Assembly (NCBI RefSeq): GCF_017562075.2
Contig: NC_054083.1
Location: 34,680,755 to 34,744,754 of the forward strand
DNA from: Anopheles merus
Lineage: Eukaryota; Arthropoda; Insecta; Diptera; Culicidae
DNA: 64,000 nucleotides
Direction of reading: 5' to 3'
In this document: piece after piece, positions 13,501 to 26,800 of the stretch
Position numbering within the stretch: position 1 is the stretch's first letter
Layout: the number at the start of each line of letters is the position of its first letter
Notes under the pieces: model-generated
The model's database searches: none
Told to the model about the DNA's origin: nothing
What the model saw: the letters and a program-made list of their open reading frames with translations, nothing else
Program-made: the position numbers and the translations under genes

Positions 13501-14129
13501 ATATCGGGGTGGCGCCAATAAGTCGTGATGCTTTGGATTCCGCGCAACCGTTCATCTTACCGGCTGGTGGTGGCAAACGATGGCTCTGCTGTGTGTACCC
13601 TCCCGCTTCGATCTTCCCTGCTGTTGTAGTGTGGTCATGGTGTGGTGGCCCTTTTTTCCCCATTTGTACCAGCAGCATGTGGCACACGCTTTCCCTAAGA
13701 GACCTATCCGGCGGTGTGGTGGCATGCCTCTCCGTCGTGCGTTTAAAGCCCTTCCTTATTCATGGGATGGTGTGTGTGTGTGTTTTTGTTTGAAGATTAG
13801 GTTGGAAGGCAAATGGTGGAAGGTTGGCTAGTTGAACACGTTACGGTACGGTACGGATACACTGCTGTAGCCTTATATGGGGTGTGTGCTAGGTTTGGTG
13901 GTTGCATGAATGTTCTATTCGAATAGGACCACTACTACCCAGGGCCAGTGAGGCCAGCACGCAAACTACGTAGCAAATGTGAGAGAGTACACAAAGGAGA
14001 GATTAATTGTGGTCGAGAGGGCTTTTTCTACTGCTGTTGTGTGTTGGTTTTGAGAGCTTTTCAACGCCGACCGATGCTTGCTAGGGACACACAATTGCCC
14101 AAACAATCGAAGCGGTTTTGTAACAATTT
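10509..14129. other. Non-coding stretch, no supportable gene
   Basis: The left part (10509-12000) is AT-rich without long open frames. The right part (12000-14129) is more GC-balanced with many short, overlapping frames and (TG)n tracts, but no domain or splice-consistent coding exon was recognised. Read as intronic or intergenic. Confidence 0.55.
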
Positions 14130-14770
14130 GGTTTTACTTTCATTTTCAATTTCAACTTTCGTGCTTTCATTTCAGTTTTGCTCTTGTTATCCTTGTATGC
14201 ATTTCATTGATTGTTTGATTTTTTTTATTTATTGTTTGACTTTTATTATCTATTTTATTATTATCTATCTATATTATTATATTTTATTTTATTCTTTACA
14301 CTATATGTAATTTTAGTTTCTTTATTCATAGTATACTTTATTTTGTGTTTCTTGAAATTGTATTCTTTTTTAAGACTATATGTTTTTCTCAGTTTTTTCT
14401 TTATTTTTTTCTTCTTTAATTTTTGTTTTATCTCTTTTTATTTTCAAATTTATATAATCTATTTCTTCCTTTTCTGTGTCAGTAAGTTGTTTTCTTGTTT
14501 AGTTAATTTACTTTTTTAAATTGATTTAACTTTTACCATTTTTGGTATTTTCTACTCTTATGTATTTTAACTTTTCTTATTTGCTCTCAAATATTTTTGT
14601 ATTCTTCTTCTATCAATATTCATTTGTGTATGTTGTTATTATTGTTTGTAATCTTCCACAAATGTCTTTTTGCTATGATATGAAACACACTTTCTTGTTA
14701 TTATTTCGCTTACTTCACATACAATGTAAATTTCCTGGCTTTTTGTTCTCGATTTTCACGATGTAATTTT
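14130..14770. repeat. T-rich, A+T low-complexity tract (about 640 bp)
   Basis: The plus strand is dominated by TTTTATT, TTTATT and TATTTT words, with very little G and with T clearly exceeding A. It encodes artefactual Phe/Leu/Tyr/Ile-rich frames (for example 14211-14519) that are composition effects and not proteins. It could act as an AT-rich matrix-attachment-like tract or be a decayed poly(T)-derived region; neither can be decided from sequence alone. Confidence 0.75.
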
Positions 14771-17700
14771 ACGCAAACCACCACCACCACCGGAGAAAGC
14801 AGCACACACCGGCTTGCTTGTAATCTTACCGTGGCAATGACTTGCCCGTTTTTCGACCATTCCTTCTACCAAGGACAAACAAGGCTTCTCAATTATGAAC
14901 GAGAGCGTTTCGGCGAATCGGGTTCAACCCAAACAGCGCCAGGGCGCATCATCGGTGCCCTACTCCACCTGCTCCCTCCTCCCACACTGTGGTGTACTCC
15001 CTCTTCCATGCCATTGCTGAATGATTCATTCATGAACAAATTCTTACGTCATCCTTTGTAGGGGAGGGCAGCAAGTCAGTTATCGCGGGCAAAGCAAGTT
15101 AGTAGCACGACCGTGTGTGCGCTGTGTGTTTTCATGTTTAGTCCCGGTGTCGTTTACCTCTTGCTCTGGTGGTCGTTTTCTTATTCTCGAGCGCGTGAAG
15201 CTCGTTAAATTCGTCAGCGGATATTATGGTCTCTCTGACCTTAGCGGTATGCTATCGGAAACCCTTTGGACGGGTGAGTTTGTGGTTGTCGAAGTTATGC
15301 TTCAATTTGTGTCACACATGTGTGTGTAGGCGGTTCGAGGGCAATATCTAAAAAAAATAAAAGAGTTGAACGCACCTTTCATACTCTTTGCGTTTCCCAT
15401 CCCGCAGGAGACTTTTTCGATGTTCTTTGGTGCATTCTGAATAGCTCTCCCGCAAAGGAGGAGCTGCTGGGGACCATTCGTAAAAAGAGAAAGATCAAGC
15501 CTATAAATAAATCTTCACTTTTGACAGGCCTCACTATGTGCGGCGCGCTCTGCTGAAGTCTCCGAAGTTTTGACAGCAGTCGCTGCTTCGAGCTGTAACG
15601 GGATGCAGTTTTGTGCGGGTTCTTCTCTCCGCACAGCATAAAGCACCGAATCGGGACAGCATAAAAATGCGTAGGCCCCACGGGAGAAATCATCGTCGTT
15701 CCCAAATGAATTCATCCCGAGACACACGGGAAACGTTCTGCGGCTGTGGGAGTTTTCCCGTGTCTGAATGTCTGTCTCCTCTTAGCATTTGTTGTGTGTG
15801 TGTGTGCAAAGAGCCGGAGAGCTCCTTTACCTTCACTTTGAATCAATTCAAACGGGTCGATTAAACGGACCTCTGCAGTGTGCTGCTGCTGCTGCATTCG
15901 GCGTGATTTATCGGCGTTCGTCCTGGACGTTGTTGGTGCACGTTCCCGGGATACATTCGCGTCCCGCGTGACGACACACACGGTTCGTTAGGCACTTTGT
16001 TGCCTTAAATTCCTTTCATCCAACTGTACGCCGACGCGTCCGTGCGTTGGGAAGGCGTGTGTCAGAAAGGATTAAATCCATTCGGTCTAGGACCGTTTTG
16101 GCGTGGGTTGGAATTCAATTTACCGCGAACGCTACGTTTCGGATGCTTTTACACAGTGCTCGGATGGAGTTTGATTATAATTTACTCGCTTTCTAACTAA
16201 ATTTCATAGCATTTAGTGCACCTTCGTACAGATTCTATTTTTCATCTCGATTGGAGAAGCAAAGCTCTCGTGATTTTAATGCAGTTACAACAATTAACTC
16301 CTTTCGTACTTGGTTCCGCATCCAGTGTGTGTTTGTTGCACGTTTGTTGGCTTAAGCTGTTAAACTCACCCGACCAGACACAACCCAGAGGGTGGACGTG
16401 TGAAATGATCCATAAACACTGCCGTCGTCGTGCAGAAGAACCTAACCAACCAGTCGTCCATCGAACCCCCCTGTGCATGTGCTGCTGCTAATTGAAGCTA
16501 AAATTATCACTTTCACGCTTTAAAATGCAAACGCTTGATACAAACACACTCACTCCACGCCATATGCAGGCGCAGAGTTGTGTGTTTTGAATTCACCATC
16601 GACGGCCAACAAATGTTTTTTTCGTTGTGCAGCCTTTTTGGGTTGGAAAGGAGCTTGTCTGGAGTGTTGTTGTTTGTCCCGCTCGCATAAGTGTCGTCTG
16701 GTTGGTGAACCGCACGATCGAAAATTAATGCAACGGTGAGCGTTGTGGTGCGTGTGTTTTAATGCTCTATAGCCCCCCCTTCACGTTATGTGTATTTAAT
16801 GCACAAAAATCCGGTCCTTCCAAACATGGCCCTTTCCTTAAAAAAGAACCCCAAAATGAAACGAATTCGCACACCGTCAACCAACGGCCGCCCGAACGGC
16901 AGCACACCACCAGCAGCGTTACCGGTAAAATCAGTTTGGGAAATCTATTGGAAATTCGTAATAAAAGCAAACCCACCACCGCCAACAGACCCTGGAGTGG
17001 GGGTAGCGCGTCTGTTTCTGTGCCACAGTACCGTGTACTGGCTTGCAGCATAAAACATGCATTATTCATTTTCGGCTTCCCTTTTCCGTTGAGTGCGCAC
17101 AGTCGACGAATGGAACTGGTCTCGAACTGGACGCGTTTTGCGCGTGTGTTTCGCTGTGTGTGTTTGTCGCGTTTTTCTATATTTCGCCATCCGTCCGATT
17201 TGTTTGGGTTTCATTTCGTTATGGTCGATTGATTGGAGCGAGAGGGTACACAGAGGCTTTGTTGGATTGCGTTCGAATGCGTGCGCAGACTTTGGTTATG
17301 ATGTTGCACCGAGTGTGTGGGCGCTCGCGCGGGTGCAAAAGAGGATGCAGTTTTTGTTGCACCGCCAGTGTCTGAGGTGGCAAATACATATGGATGAGGG
17401 AAAAGAGACCCGGTCGAGGAAAAAGGGAAGGGTAGCACGATTGTGTTATTTAGCATTTTATAATATTGTTCCATCGGATGCCATCACCCGATCCGCCAGT
17501 TTATGGTTAATCACGATGAGGGTGGTTCGTGCGAATTATATTTTTGGACGCTCGATGCCTCTGTTGCGGGTTTGTTGCCATTCTCCCGAAGCCTGTTTGT
17601 TTATGCGAATATTTAATGGCATGTAATTAAATACGTGCGATTTGAAGAACCAGGAAATGGGGGTGTAATGTTGTATGCTTCATTTTTTGTGCTTCGTTCT

Positions 17701-20700
17701 GTTAGCGATGAACAAATTTGCTACTAATGCCAAGCAGACGACTTAAAAAATCGTTTTTTCAGTGTAGAAATCCGGCTCGAAGGACCAAAATGTACCAAAT
17801 GGCATGGTGTTGATTTTATTGCGTTCGGATTTTTTAAACGAACTATTTTCTTCTTCCTTTTTATTTATGTATTTATTCATCGTTGGAGTACTATTAGTTT
17901 TGTTAACACATATAAATATATGTATTTACCCAATAAATTAGAACTGCTTCATTACAATGGGACACTTTGGCAATGCTTACAAATGAAAGTTTTATCGCAG
18001 TAACGATTATTTTAATGTTCTAACAAAGAGAATATTGATGCGATTGAAGTCCTAATTGAACCTAATGCGTATTTCCATTACAAAGTAACGTAACAGTAAT
18101 TCCTAACGATACCATTCAACCCTAACATAACAATCCTGGCAATAATCCAAAAATATTTCAAGAATTTAATTTATCCCAAAAACGTTCGTTGACTGCATCT
18201 CTCGGCAAAGCAGAAAGAAGGGATCCGCTTGTGCTCAATGTGTTTTGTAAACATTATATAATCTGCCTTTCTTCAGCTTTTGCTCCCCCGGAACGATTCC
18301 TCTGACAGAAAAACTCAGAAATCAAAATGATAAAATCAGTGGCAAAAATTCAATAGCACGATTTTCGGTTCAGCCCTTCCAAAACGCTGTCTGGGACTAC
18401 TGCAACCCGCTTGGACAAAGGAAAGAAAGGAACCCGTTGGGGATAAGCTTTCCATCAGCATGCATAATTTAATTATTTTGCCCTCTATCTGTTTTCCACA
18501 CCAGCCCAACAACGGGATGTGCATTCGCCCCACACAGCTCACAGCAACATCTTCCCAATTTTCTTTGCAAAAGCGCGCTTTCTTATCAAATCAAGCTTTT
18601 TGGAATGGTGCGCGCCGTGCGTGGTGGTGCCGGTTTCGGGAGTTTCGGAAGAAAATTGGAACACGTTGTTTCGGATTCGGTGCGTTGCCCGTTGTAACAG
18701 GTATATGTGTGTGTGTGTGTGTGTGGTCCCAAAACCGGTTTTTGTTTTTCCACCTAAAAGGTTGGAGAAAAATCGATAGAAAATCGACAAAAGGGGATTT
18801 TATTCACGCGAAAACTTATTTGTTCCTCCAATCGGAATCTTTGAATATGCTGCCCCTTTCCTAGCTCTGTGTGTGTATTGGTGTCGAGACATAATCATCA
18901 ACCAGACAACAACCGTTCGTGGTATGGTAAGCTTCCCCAAGGTACGCATCCCGTTATCTGTCCGCCATTTGCGGCCAATTACTAGTCTAATTGACCGTCA
19001 TAGTGTACCATCGCCACCGGCCGTCGATGTCTTCGGAACAAGACGCACAGCCTATTCCGGGCAATCGAATGAGGCCCCAAGTCTCCCCGCTCCATCAACC
19101 GTACACTTGACATCGAAAAAGAAAAACCGGTCCGAGATCGGAGCCATGCTTAGCGTCTTCCTTTCTGTGCGTTGAAAAAAAAAACCGGACAGCAGAGCAT
19201 ATGAAAAAGGTCATACCGAGGAAGGGAGTCTTTGCTTCCACCACTGGCCATACCGAAACACTGGAGAGGAGAACGATTTGTAGCCGGTTTTTTGTTGTTG
19301 TAGTTGTTGTTGCGATTAGTACGCTTGAAGTTTGCCCAGCAAGTGTTCGAACTCGATAGATAATTCAGTAACGGAATGGCAAGATGTCAGAGATGTTGTG
19401 TCGGGGGTTTTTGCTTCAATTCGTTTCTCTGGTGTGGTTCTTTCCGAGCAAAAGCTAAACCAACAGAAGGAAGTCATCCAAGGGATTGGGAGCAATTAAG
19501 CAATATAAATGTACACCTGAAGTCAATCCTAAGGTTACCAGCGAGGGCCTACTACCGCTTGAAATCGGACACCGAAAGGTCTATTAGTGCGGGTGAGAGT
19601 GGTAGTTGTGGTAGTAGCGCTCGTTCCACTCTCCGCAACGGACCTGGAGCCGTACGAAACATTTAAACTGCAGCAGTATCTCCACCAACAACTTCCACCC
19701 AACGTTTTTCCCACAAACCCCCCGTATGAGAGTCAGTTTTTCCTCGTCAAATTGGCTCAACTTTCATTCTCAGTTACTGGGAAAGGAAGGGCCGGAAAGA
19801 GGAGTCGTACCCTATCCGAAAAGTGGAGGAAGAAGAGGTCAACGACGTCCAACAACACAAAAAAACCAGAGCAAAGCGGGCAAGGCGAGTCGTCGCGTGG
19901 TTCTCCATTTCGGATCCGGTTTCAACTTGCGACCCCAACAGTGACCGACCGACCGTCGATACACTTCCGCCGCCGTCATCGTGACAATCGGCCCAGGGGC
20001 ACAGAGAAAGGGAGCGAGAGAGAGAGAGAGGTAAACGCATCGGACCGTTTCTAATGAAGTTGCCCCGTGCAGGCGCGCTCGGCGGCATCTTTATTTCTGG
20101 TAGCTGGTCTTGTTACCAGTGCCTTCTTGCGGTGCTACCTTTATTTCAAACGTTTACGACCCTGTAACGGAGCTGCTCCCTGGGCTCGGGGAAAGGTAGA
20201 ATTGCTTCCGGTGTGTCGGTGCCGGGAGTGAGAAAAAGGTGGCCACATAGAACGATGATCCACCGGCGCGAGGGGTCATTGTACACGGGCGACAACGTCG
20301 GGCGGGCGGTTGGTGGCCACACGGCACTAGGCACTATGCTAGAACCAAGTCAGAAGTTAATGGGATTTGGTGTAGGGATTTTAGGTTTTTGTGAGCCGGA
20401 CCACTTACCTGCTGTGTTGCAGAGGTTGGTTTTGTGGCATTAGTAGAAAGCGTGTGTGTGGGAACAGTAGTCTACATTTGAGATCTGTTTTCTGAAAGGT
20501 AGAACATAAACAATCCACAACATATGAGGTGGCTTGAGGTTAAAAACTATGTTTCTAGTGCAAAAACAGACCTTCTCGGATTGTTACAGATAAGAGCATC
20601 AGGTTCTTCTTTATTGTGATACTAACAGTGTAGGTTTTTTTTTCATGATGCTTCAGTACAGTTTGTGCCCTAAAAATTGATCTTACTAAACAACAATAAC

Positions 20701-20820
20701 TTCTGTGGTTCATATGGAATATTTAGTGTTCAAGATTATATATCAAATTTCTGGAACACATCTTGACCTTGTTAATTGAATTTTGAAGTATTGATATTTC
20801 TGTGAATTTAACTTATCAGT
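14771..20820. other. Non-coding stretch, no supportable gene
   Basis: A (GT)n tract lies at 18704-18723 and a (GA)n tract at 20012-20029. Several open frames of 80-180 codons (for example 17093-17626 and 19587-20054) overlap one another in different frames, lack domains and are probably chance in GC-richer DNA. An AT-rich patch lies at 17640-18180. Confidence 0.55.
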
Positions 20821-20862
20821 TTAACTAATTCCTTTTTTCTCTTTCTTCATTTCCAGGTATGT
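20821..20862 (+). promoter_or_regulatory. Candidate recursive-splicing ratchet site 2
   Basis: TAACTAAT at 20822-20829 supplies a near-consensus branch point. A strong pyrimidine tract (20829-20854) leads to CAG at 20854-20856, joined directly to GTATGT at 20857-20862, a good 5' splice site. The layout matches site 1 almost base for base in spacing. A weak downstream donor GAG|GTAACC about 36 bases later could define a small cryptic exon instead. The function is inferred. Confidence 0.6.
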
Positions 20863-23800
20863 CATCCTAGCTTTGTCAAAGTATCAGAAGAGGTAACCAG
20901 TTTGGCTACACATGTTATGGATTCAATTAATTTTTGTAAAAATTTCCCTGGAATTATACATACTGCTCACCAAACATACTTGCTTTACCGGCTACAGTTC
21001 TGTATGAAAACAAGTACTGAAATAAAGTCATGACCCATGTTGATTCTACTTTATGCCGAAGACACCGAAATTTGTGTTCTGCCTTGTGTTAAAGGAGCAA
21101 ACATATTGTATGTACGCTGGGAATTGTTTTGTACGTCCTTGGAGGATTCAGTGATGCTTTCTCATTACCCTCCCTGGGCCAGACAGCTGATGACAATTAG
21201 TGGTGCCTTAAGACAGTATCGTAAATCTGCCACTGTACCTTTCCTCCTGAACTGTGGATCCGAAGACAAAGCAGTGTTACCGACATGCTGGTACAATCTT
21301 CAAGCTACTTAGAATTGCAACATTTCTCCATTAGAGACTGGCAGCAATACCGCCAGGCGAATTGGAGCGTTAACCTTGTGTGTTGTGATATTGAAACACG
21401 AATATTAATTACTTAGAATAAGCGTAGAAGAGGAGGGCTCCCCTTTTTCTCTTTGGAGAAAGCAAGTGCTGCTTGAAAACCTTTTCCTACTCTTAACCGT
21501 TAGCGCTACTGCAGCTGGTTCTTGTTTGTGTTCATTCAAAACACACTTCATTTTGGGTTTTTCATTGCAATGCGCGAGAATGTTAGCAGTGGTGTGACAC
21601 ACTACTCGAGAACGCTTTTCATTCTTTCAGGTCAGCGAAATTCACCACCGTCATCTTGTCAGCGGTGGTGTTGTGTGGTGCTTTGCCACTAACGCCCCGA
21701 GCGTTGGTGCTTCTTAGGGGAGAGAGAGATTGTTGCAAGACAACCACGACCTCACCAGGTCAAGGGTTGAAGTCGTTCCCCGCGGGCGGCCAGGCAACCG
21801 ATGTAACCTCTCGAATGAAAGAGGCAAAGCAGACAAAAAGCGGGCAACGAAGAAAGGTGTTCACTGCAGAGCTTTCGGTACAGTTGTAAGATTGTGCAGC
21901 TAGAAGAGCGCAGCCTCAAGTGGTGCACATTTTCCGCTTTCCACACGCCAAGCGCGCACACGTGTGAATGAAAGTAACAGTGCCCGCTTTTCCTTTTCCA
22001 CTGCAGATGCAGAAAAGGATCTCCTTTGACCCCTTCTCGGTTGGTGGTTTTGTGCGCGTTAGGCAGAGCGAGCGAACAACGCAAGGGCTTCTCGACGAAA
22101 TGGGTCAATAGGACGTGACCTTATGGGTCTGGTGCTGCTGCTGCTGCTGCCAAGCGCACGTAGCGTTTACACTTTGCAAGCGCGCACGGGTTGGATAATT
22201 AACAAGATGACCGTGCTCCTCGTACCACGGTATCAACTACAAAAGGGATTAACCGTCAAAGCAAAACAAGAATTGTGTTTGGGAAATGTTATGCTGCGTG
22301 TCCGCACAATTTTCTCCAATAAGTTAGCACTACACTTTGTTCTTGCTCAACGCAAAAATGCAAATTCCTTACCAGAATAAAGCAAGACTTGGGTCAGTAG
22401 GAATAAAATGTACTGCAACGAAAAAGGAATGGAAAATGCGCCCAAACCGTTTAGCTTACCGTGTGGCCCGTTATAATTGAATTTTCCGGTATATTAAGCC
22501 ACCGAGCGGCGGCGGGAAACCAATTATCAGCGGTACAAATTCGTGGCGCATTTTATTTGTTTCCATCGCTTTAATTTTGCTGTTTTGCACAACACCTTTC
22601 ACCAAACGGGAAATGCGAGAGAGAAATATGCAACAACGACGCTTGCTTTCCTTTCCTGCTTGAAGAAGACTGTGGTTGGCCGTTTTAATTTGTATCGAGT
22701 AGAAGACCCTTCACTACCTCGCTTTTGTTCCCATCAATTCTTCCAGCGCTTGTTGGTGTGTAATGAGATTTTCCACCACTTTCCGTCTTGACCGAGATGA
22801 TTTTTTGCATGGATGAGTCCCGTTTATCATTTCAGGCTTTTCATTCGCTTGTTTCGCGCTGCTTTGGTTCTATGAGTAAGCTAAATTTTCCTTTCCCGGT
22901 GCTCTCCAGCCAGCCTGTGCAGCATCTCCTCCCAGATCGATGAATCATCATGCTTTGCCAATGGTTCAAGTGTCAATGTACGGAACCAGGGGGGGGGGGG
23001 CAACAGAGGGGAGACTATTTTTACTACTGCAGCCCATGATTCATCTCCCGCCAGTTTCCCGGCACTTTCCCGGTAGATTTTTGTGGAAGAAAGCAAGGCT
23101 TAAAATGGATTCTTCTTCATCCTCACATCAGGCACTACGCACTCAGCATTTGAGATTGAAACAGTACCGCGCCTAGCATTGCTCTGCTTCCGCCGTAATT
23201 CGCTGTGTGTATGGCGTTTATTTTTAGTTCATAATTTTTCAAACATAAAGGGGGCCGTAGGTGTAGAAAAGCCGCGGATCACTCAAAAAGTGCGCCGGAC
23301 GGTTGCGTCTCGCGTCAGCTATTTGATTGAAACAAATTGGCCGCGCCATATGCTTTTGTGTAGAATGGCCTTTGGGGGAGGTTCATGCAAGAGTTTGTTA
23401 AGATAAGAAGTAAACTGTAGCAACAAAGCGCTCTAAGGTTCAGAAGTCACGAAACCGTAACGAATGAAACAATTACAAATTGTGGAATGTTTCATTTAGC
23501 AGATTAAGGCTAAATCCCAGAACAGACAGCACAATCCTCGTCTCCTCCAATATCCAAAGGGATGCAGAGAAGCTCTCGCTGTGTGTGTGCTGCGCGGGTT
23601 TGGGAGAAGATTAATCGCCCGCATTTATATTAATCATTTGCTATAAATTTAATGCTATAAGCAAGATTGCAGCCGCGGGTCTTCCGCAGCTTGGGATAAG
23701 TACGCACACGACGCTGTACAGAGTAAGATATTGCTTTTTTTGCTGGAGCGCGTGGATGTCAGTAGAGTACCTTCCGTTGTCCCGCGGGCTGTACTACTTG

Positions 23801-26800
23801 GGTCTTTTGGCTCATGCGAAGAGAGCTACAAATGGTGCATGAAACGGCAAAAGTGGTGTGGTATGATTAAAACGCGCGCCCATTGGAGTAATTATTGCCA
23901 CTCCCGCAGGAACGATCTGGCTCTAACCGTCTCCATCATGCGGAAGAAGACCACCGAGGGATAGATAAAACTGAGGGTGGAATTCAAAAGTGTTCGAATT
24001 GTGGGGTTTAGATACTAAGACAGTGGACTTCATAAAGTGTGGATAATTTGTTATCTGATGAAAATTAAGATCTGAAAAAGCAATCTATAGCAGCCCCCTG
24101 ATCAGGGTGAGTCTGGAAGTAAACACTCAAAGCAATTGATGTGGAAGAACTTAAATCTCAAGAAAAAAGTTAGCACAACAACCCAACACATGAGAACATC
24201 GCCCCGTTAATTCCACTTTCACTGCACTTCTATGCCTTTCGAGAAGTGTTTCGCAACTGCCGATTTCAAAGAGGCATTAAATCTTAAGTAATGAGATGTG
24301 CAATTACGCTGCCACCATCCGCAGCAATGACGACGACGCCCTGTCTTACGCAGCGACGACCTCAAGTGTCCCAGTGCTAAACGCGTTAAATATGCCTCGG
24401 ATCAGAGTTTTTGTACCGCGAAGTGGTGGAGTTCGGTGTGTTTGCCCACACCCTACACGGCTCATTGAAACAGCTCAGCGTAAAGGGATTATCGGCTGAG
24501 GCAGGGACCTGTGACCGTCGTCTTCGTCGTCCGTGCAACTCACTGTCTCTCAAGTGGAGGTGTCAGATTACGCGATGTAGAAAGTCATGTGGAGCAACAA
24601 ATGGGGTATGTGTGTCTTTCTGGTGGCGCTGTTTCGAGTACGAATTAAATACTACTTCTCCGGGGTGCGTATTCCTGTGGACGACTTCAGAATTTTTACT
24701 CCCCCCAATACGATCGGTATTTGTTTGTACAGTTTTGTGTACAAGAAATGTGATGGAGATCTTTTTCGTCAATAAGTATGGCTAACGATTCGATTTTTTA
24801 TGGTCTTTTACACAAGCGCGTCCTCCAAGCCGATGAAGCCCCAGAGCGGCACGCTGATTGCGTGTTTGACGGGTGCGTCGTCGTTGCGTATTCTGTGCGT
24901 GTGCGGTACTTATTCTCCGAATGCGCATACATCACTAGACATTTCGATGATGGCGTAAGGAGGAGGAAAAGAAGAGAATACGGAAAGGCGGTATATGTAC
25001 GCAATGTTTCTGTTTTGCATCTTGTGTCTTATTTACGGATGGAAATCGAAACGAGTACACAAGCGGGGTGGTGGTGCCGCCTTTGCCGTGCTACGTCGCT
25101 CTCTTCGCTCATATTGCCAGGGTTTGCGGAAGATAAATACACGGTCGGAATACTCATCCGGACAGCACACGGCGTAAGCGAATGCGCCTAGAACGAACGA
25201 ACGAACTAGAACAAACGCAGGCCGCGGGCGTATGCTCCTCATGGCACAAACGCGTGTGTGGAAGTGTTGCGGAGGTTAGGTTTTTAGTATTCCAAATAAA
25301 TCTATCCGACTTCCTTTCGCCCGAGGTCGTCGTTCGTCCGTGGTGGACGCGTGTCTTCAGGGGCCCGGAGGGTAGGTTTAATCGGCAATGAGGCGCATCC
25401 AGAGTCTACTCCAGCAAGTGTAGGGGGAATCCTTTGCCGTCGCATGAAGAATTGGGGAGGAGTTGTGCTTTAATCACTCTCGGAAGTGACTTTTGATTGC
25501 TGTCGTGTCGTGGTCGTTCCTTTGTCGCAGTAGACGACCAGTTCAGTTCAGTTTTAAATATACTTGGTTTTCTGTCTCCTCCCCGTAAGGTCTCCCACTC
25601 TAGGGAGCGCTGTCAGAAAGTGTCTCCGAAGTCGAAGAATTGGATGCGTTTGAGTTACATCTCGGGAACAACGTCAAGGGGCGACAGGTTTTATGACAGT
25701 TTTATGGTGGAAGAACCGCAGAACCACGGCACTTGTGCTGCTGGAGGTGAATATTAAGTAAAGGATATCTTTTTTAAAGGGGAATGCGTTCTTGCAAAAC
25801 GATAACTAAGAATTGTCCTTGAAGGTTTCAAGTAGAGAATTCGATGCCAGTGCAAATATTGCAGGGTTTGCTAGCCATTAATATTGAAGCAAATCTTTGA
25901 TACTTTAAAAAATAAACTTCCATACAGTGATCCCAAACCAAAGTTGTCCCGAACTTTGATGATAAAGTGACCTATATTAGGGAGATTCTAATGTCCTATG
26001 TCAGTGACAATTTTCCTTGTCAAAAAACGTATACGATCGTGAACAAAGATAGCAATACAACATGACTGATGTAATTTAAGCCCTTTAAGACCTAAATTAC
26101 TAGCAAATTATAAGCCGTCCAGTATGACTTTTGAAGCAAAAGTCCTACGAGGAACCTACATTACCCTGTACTGAACCTGTACTGTAGTCAGTGCAGAACA
26201 CTAATGTACGATCATTTGATTTAGTAGTGAATTGAAACGCAGTAAAACATCACTCTATGGTAAAGAAAAACCATTCCATGTTTTTACTATTTTCTTCACT
26301 CTTTGTAGCCCATTTTGTCGTTGTGATTGCAATTCATCAAAACAAAACCTTTCTGTTGCTTCCTCATTCTTACACAGACCAAAAAACGTTCATTTTCCAT
26401 CGCTCCGTTGATGGTACGGTACACAATACTAAGCTGTGTAATATTCAAAACCATACAAAGAAGAGAGAAAGACCTGGTGTAAAATATTGCCAGCAATATT
26501 TATTCACCTGAATGTGCATTTTTTTCCTCTGCATCGCATCCGCTCACCAAAACGAACGCAATAGTAATGATAAAGTGACTCCTTGCTGTCTGTAAAGCGT
26601 CGAGGAGGTGTAGAATGCACACAAAAAAAAAACCAACCCCTGTGCCTTACTTCCGGCCGAGACATACAAATTGTATGCTGTTTTCTGTTTCCGCGTCCTC
26701 CCGTGCGCTTCATGCCAATGCACCGGCTCGGTGTGCTCCTCGGGTTTTTGACCTACCGATTTGTTCTACTTAAAGTTTCAACATCCAAACAGTCGCTGCT

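Noticed and set aside
14920..14945. tRNA B-box-like GGGTTCAACCC
   Set aside because: No complementary T-stem, no A box or acceptor stem around it.
20395..20430. Minus-strand CAG|GTAAGTGG
   Set aside because: The donor half is good but there is no pyrimidine tract before the AG on that strand, and no minus-strand gene is evident here.
21600..21640. Fourth ratchet-like site, TTCTTTCAG followed by GTCAGC
   Set aside because: The acceptor half is good but GTCAGC is a poor 5' splice site and no clear branch motif precedes it.
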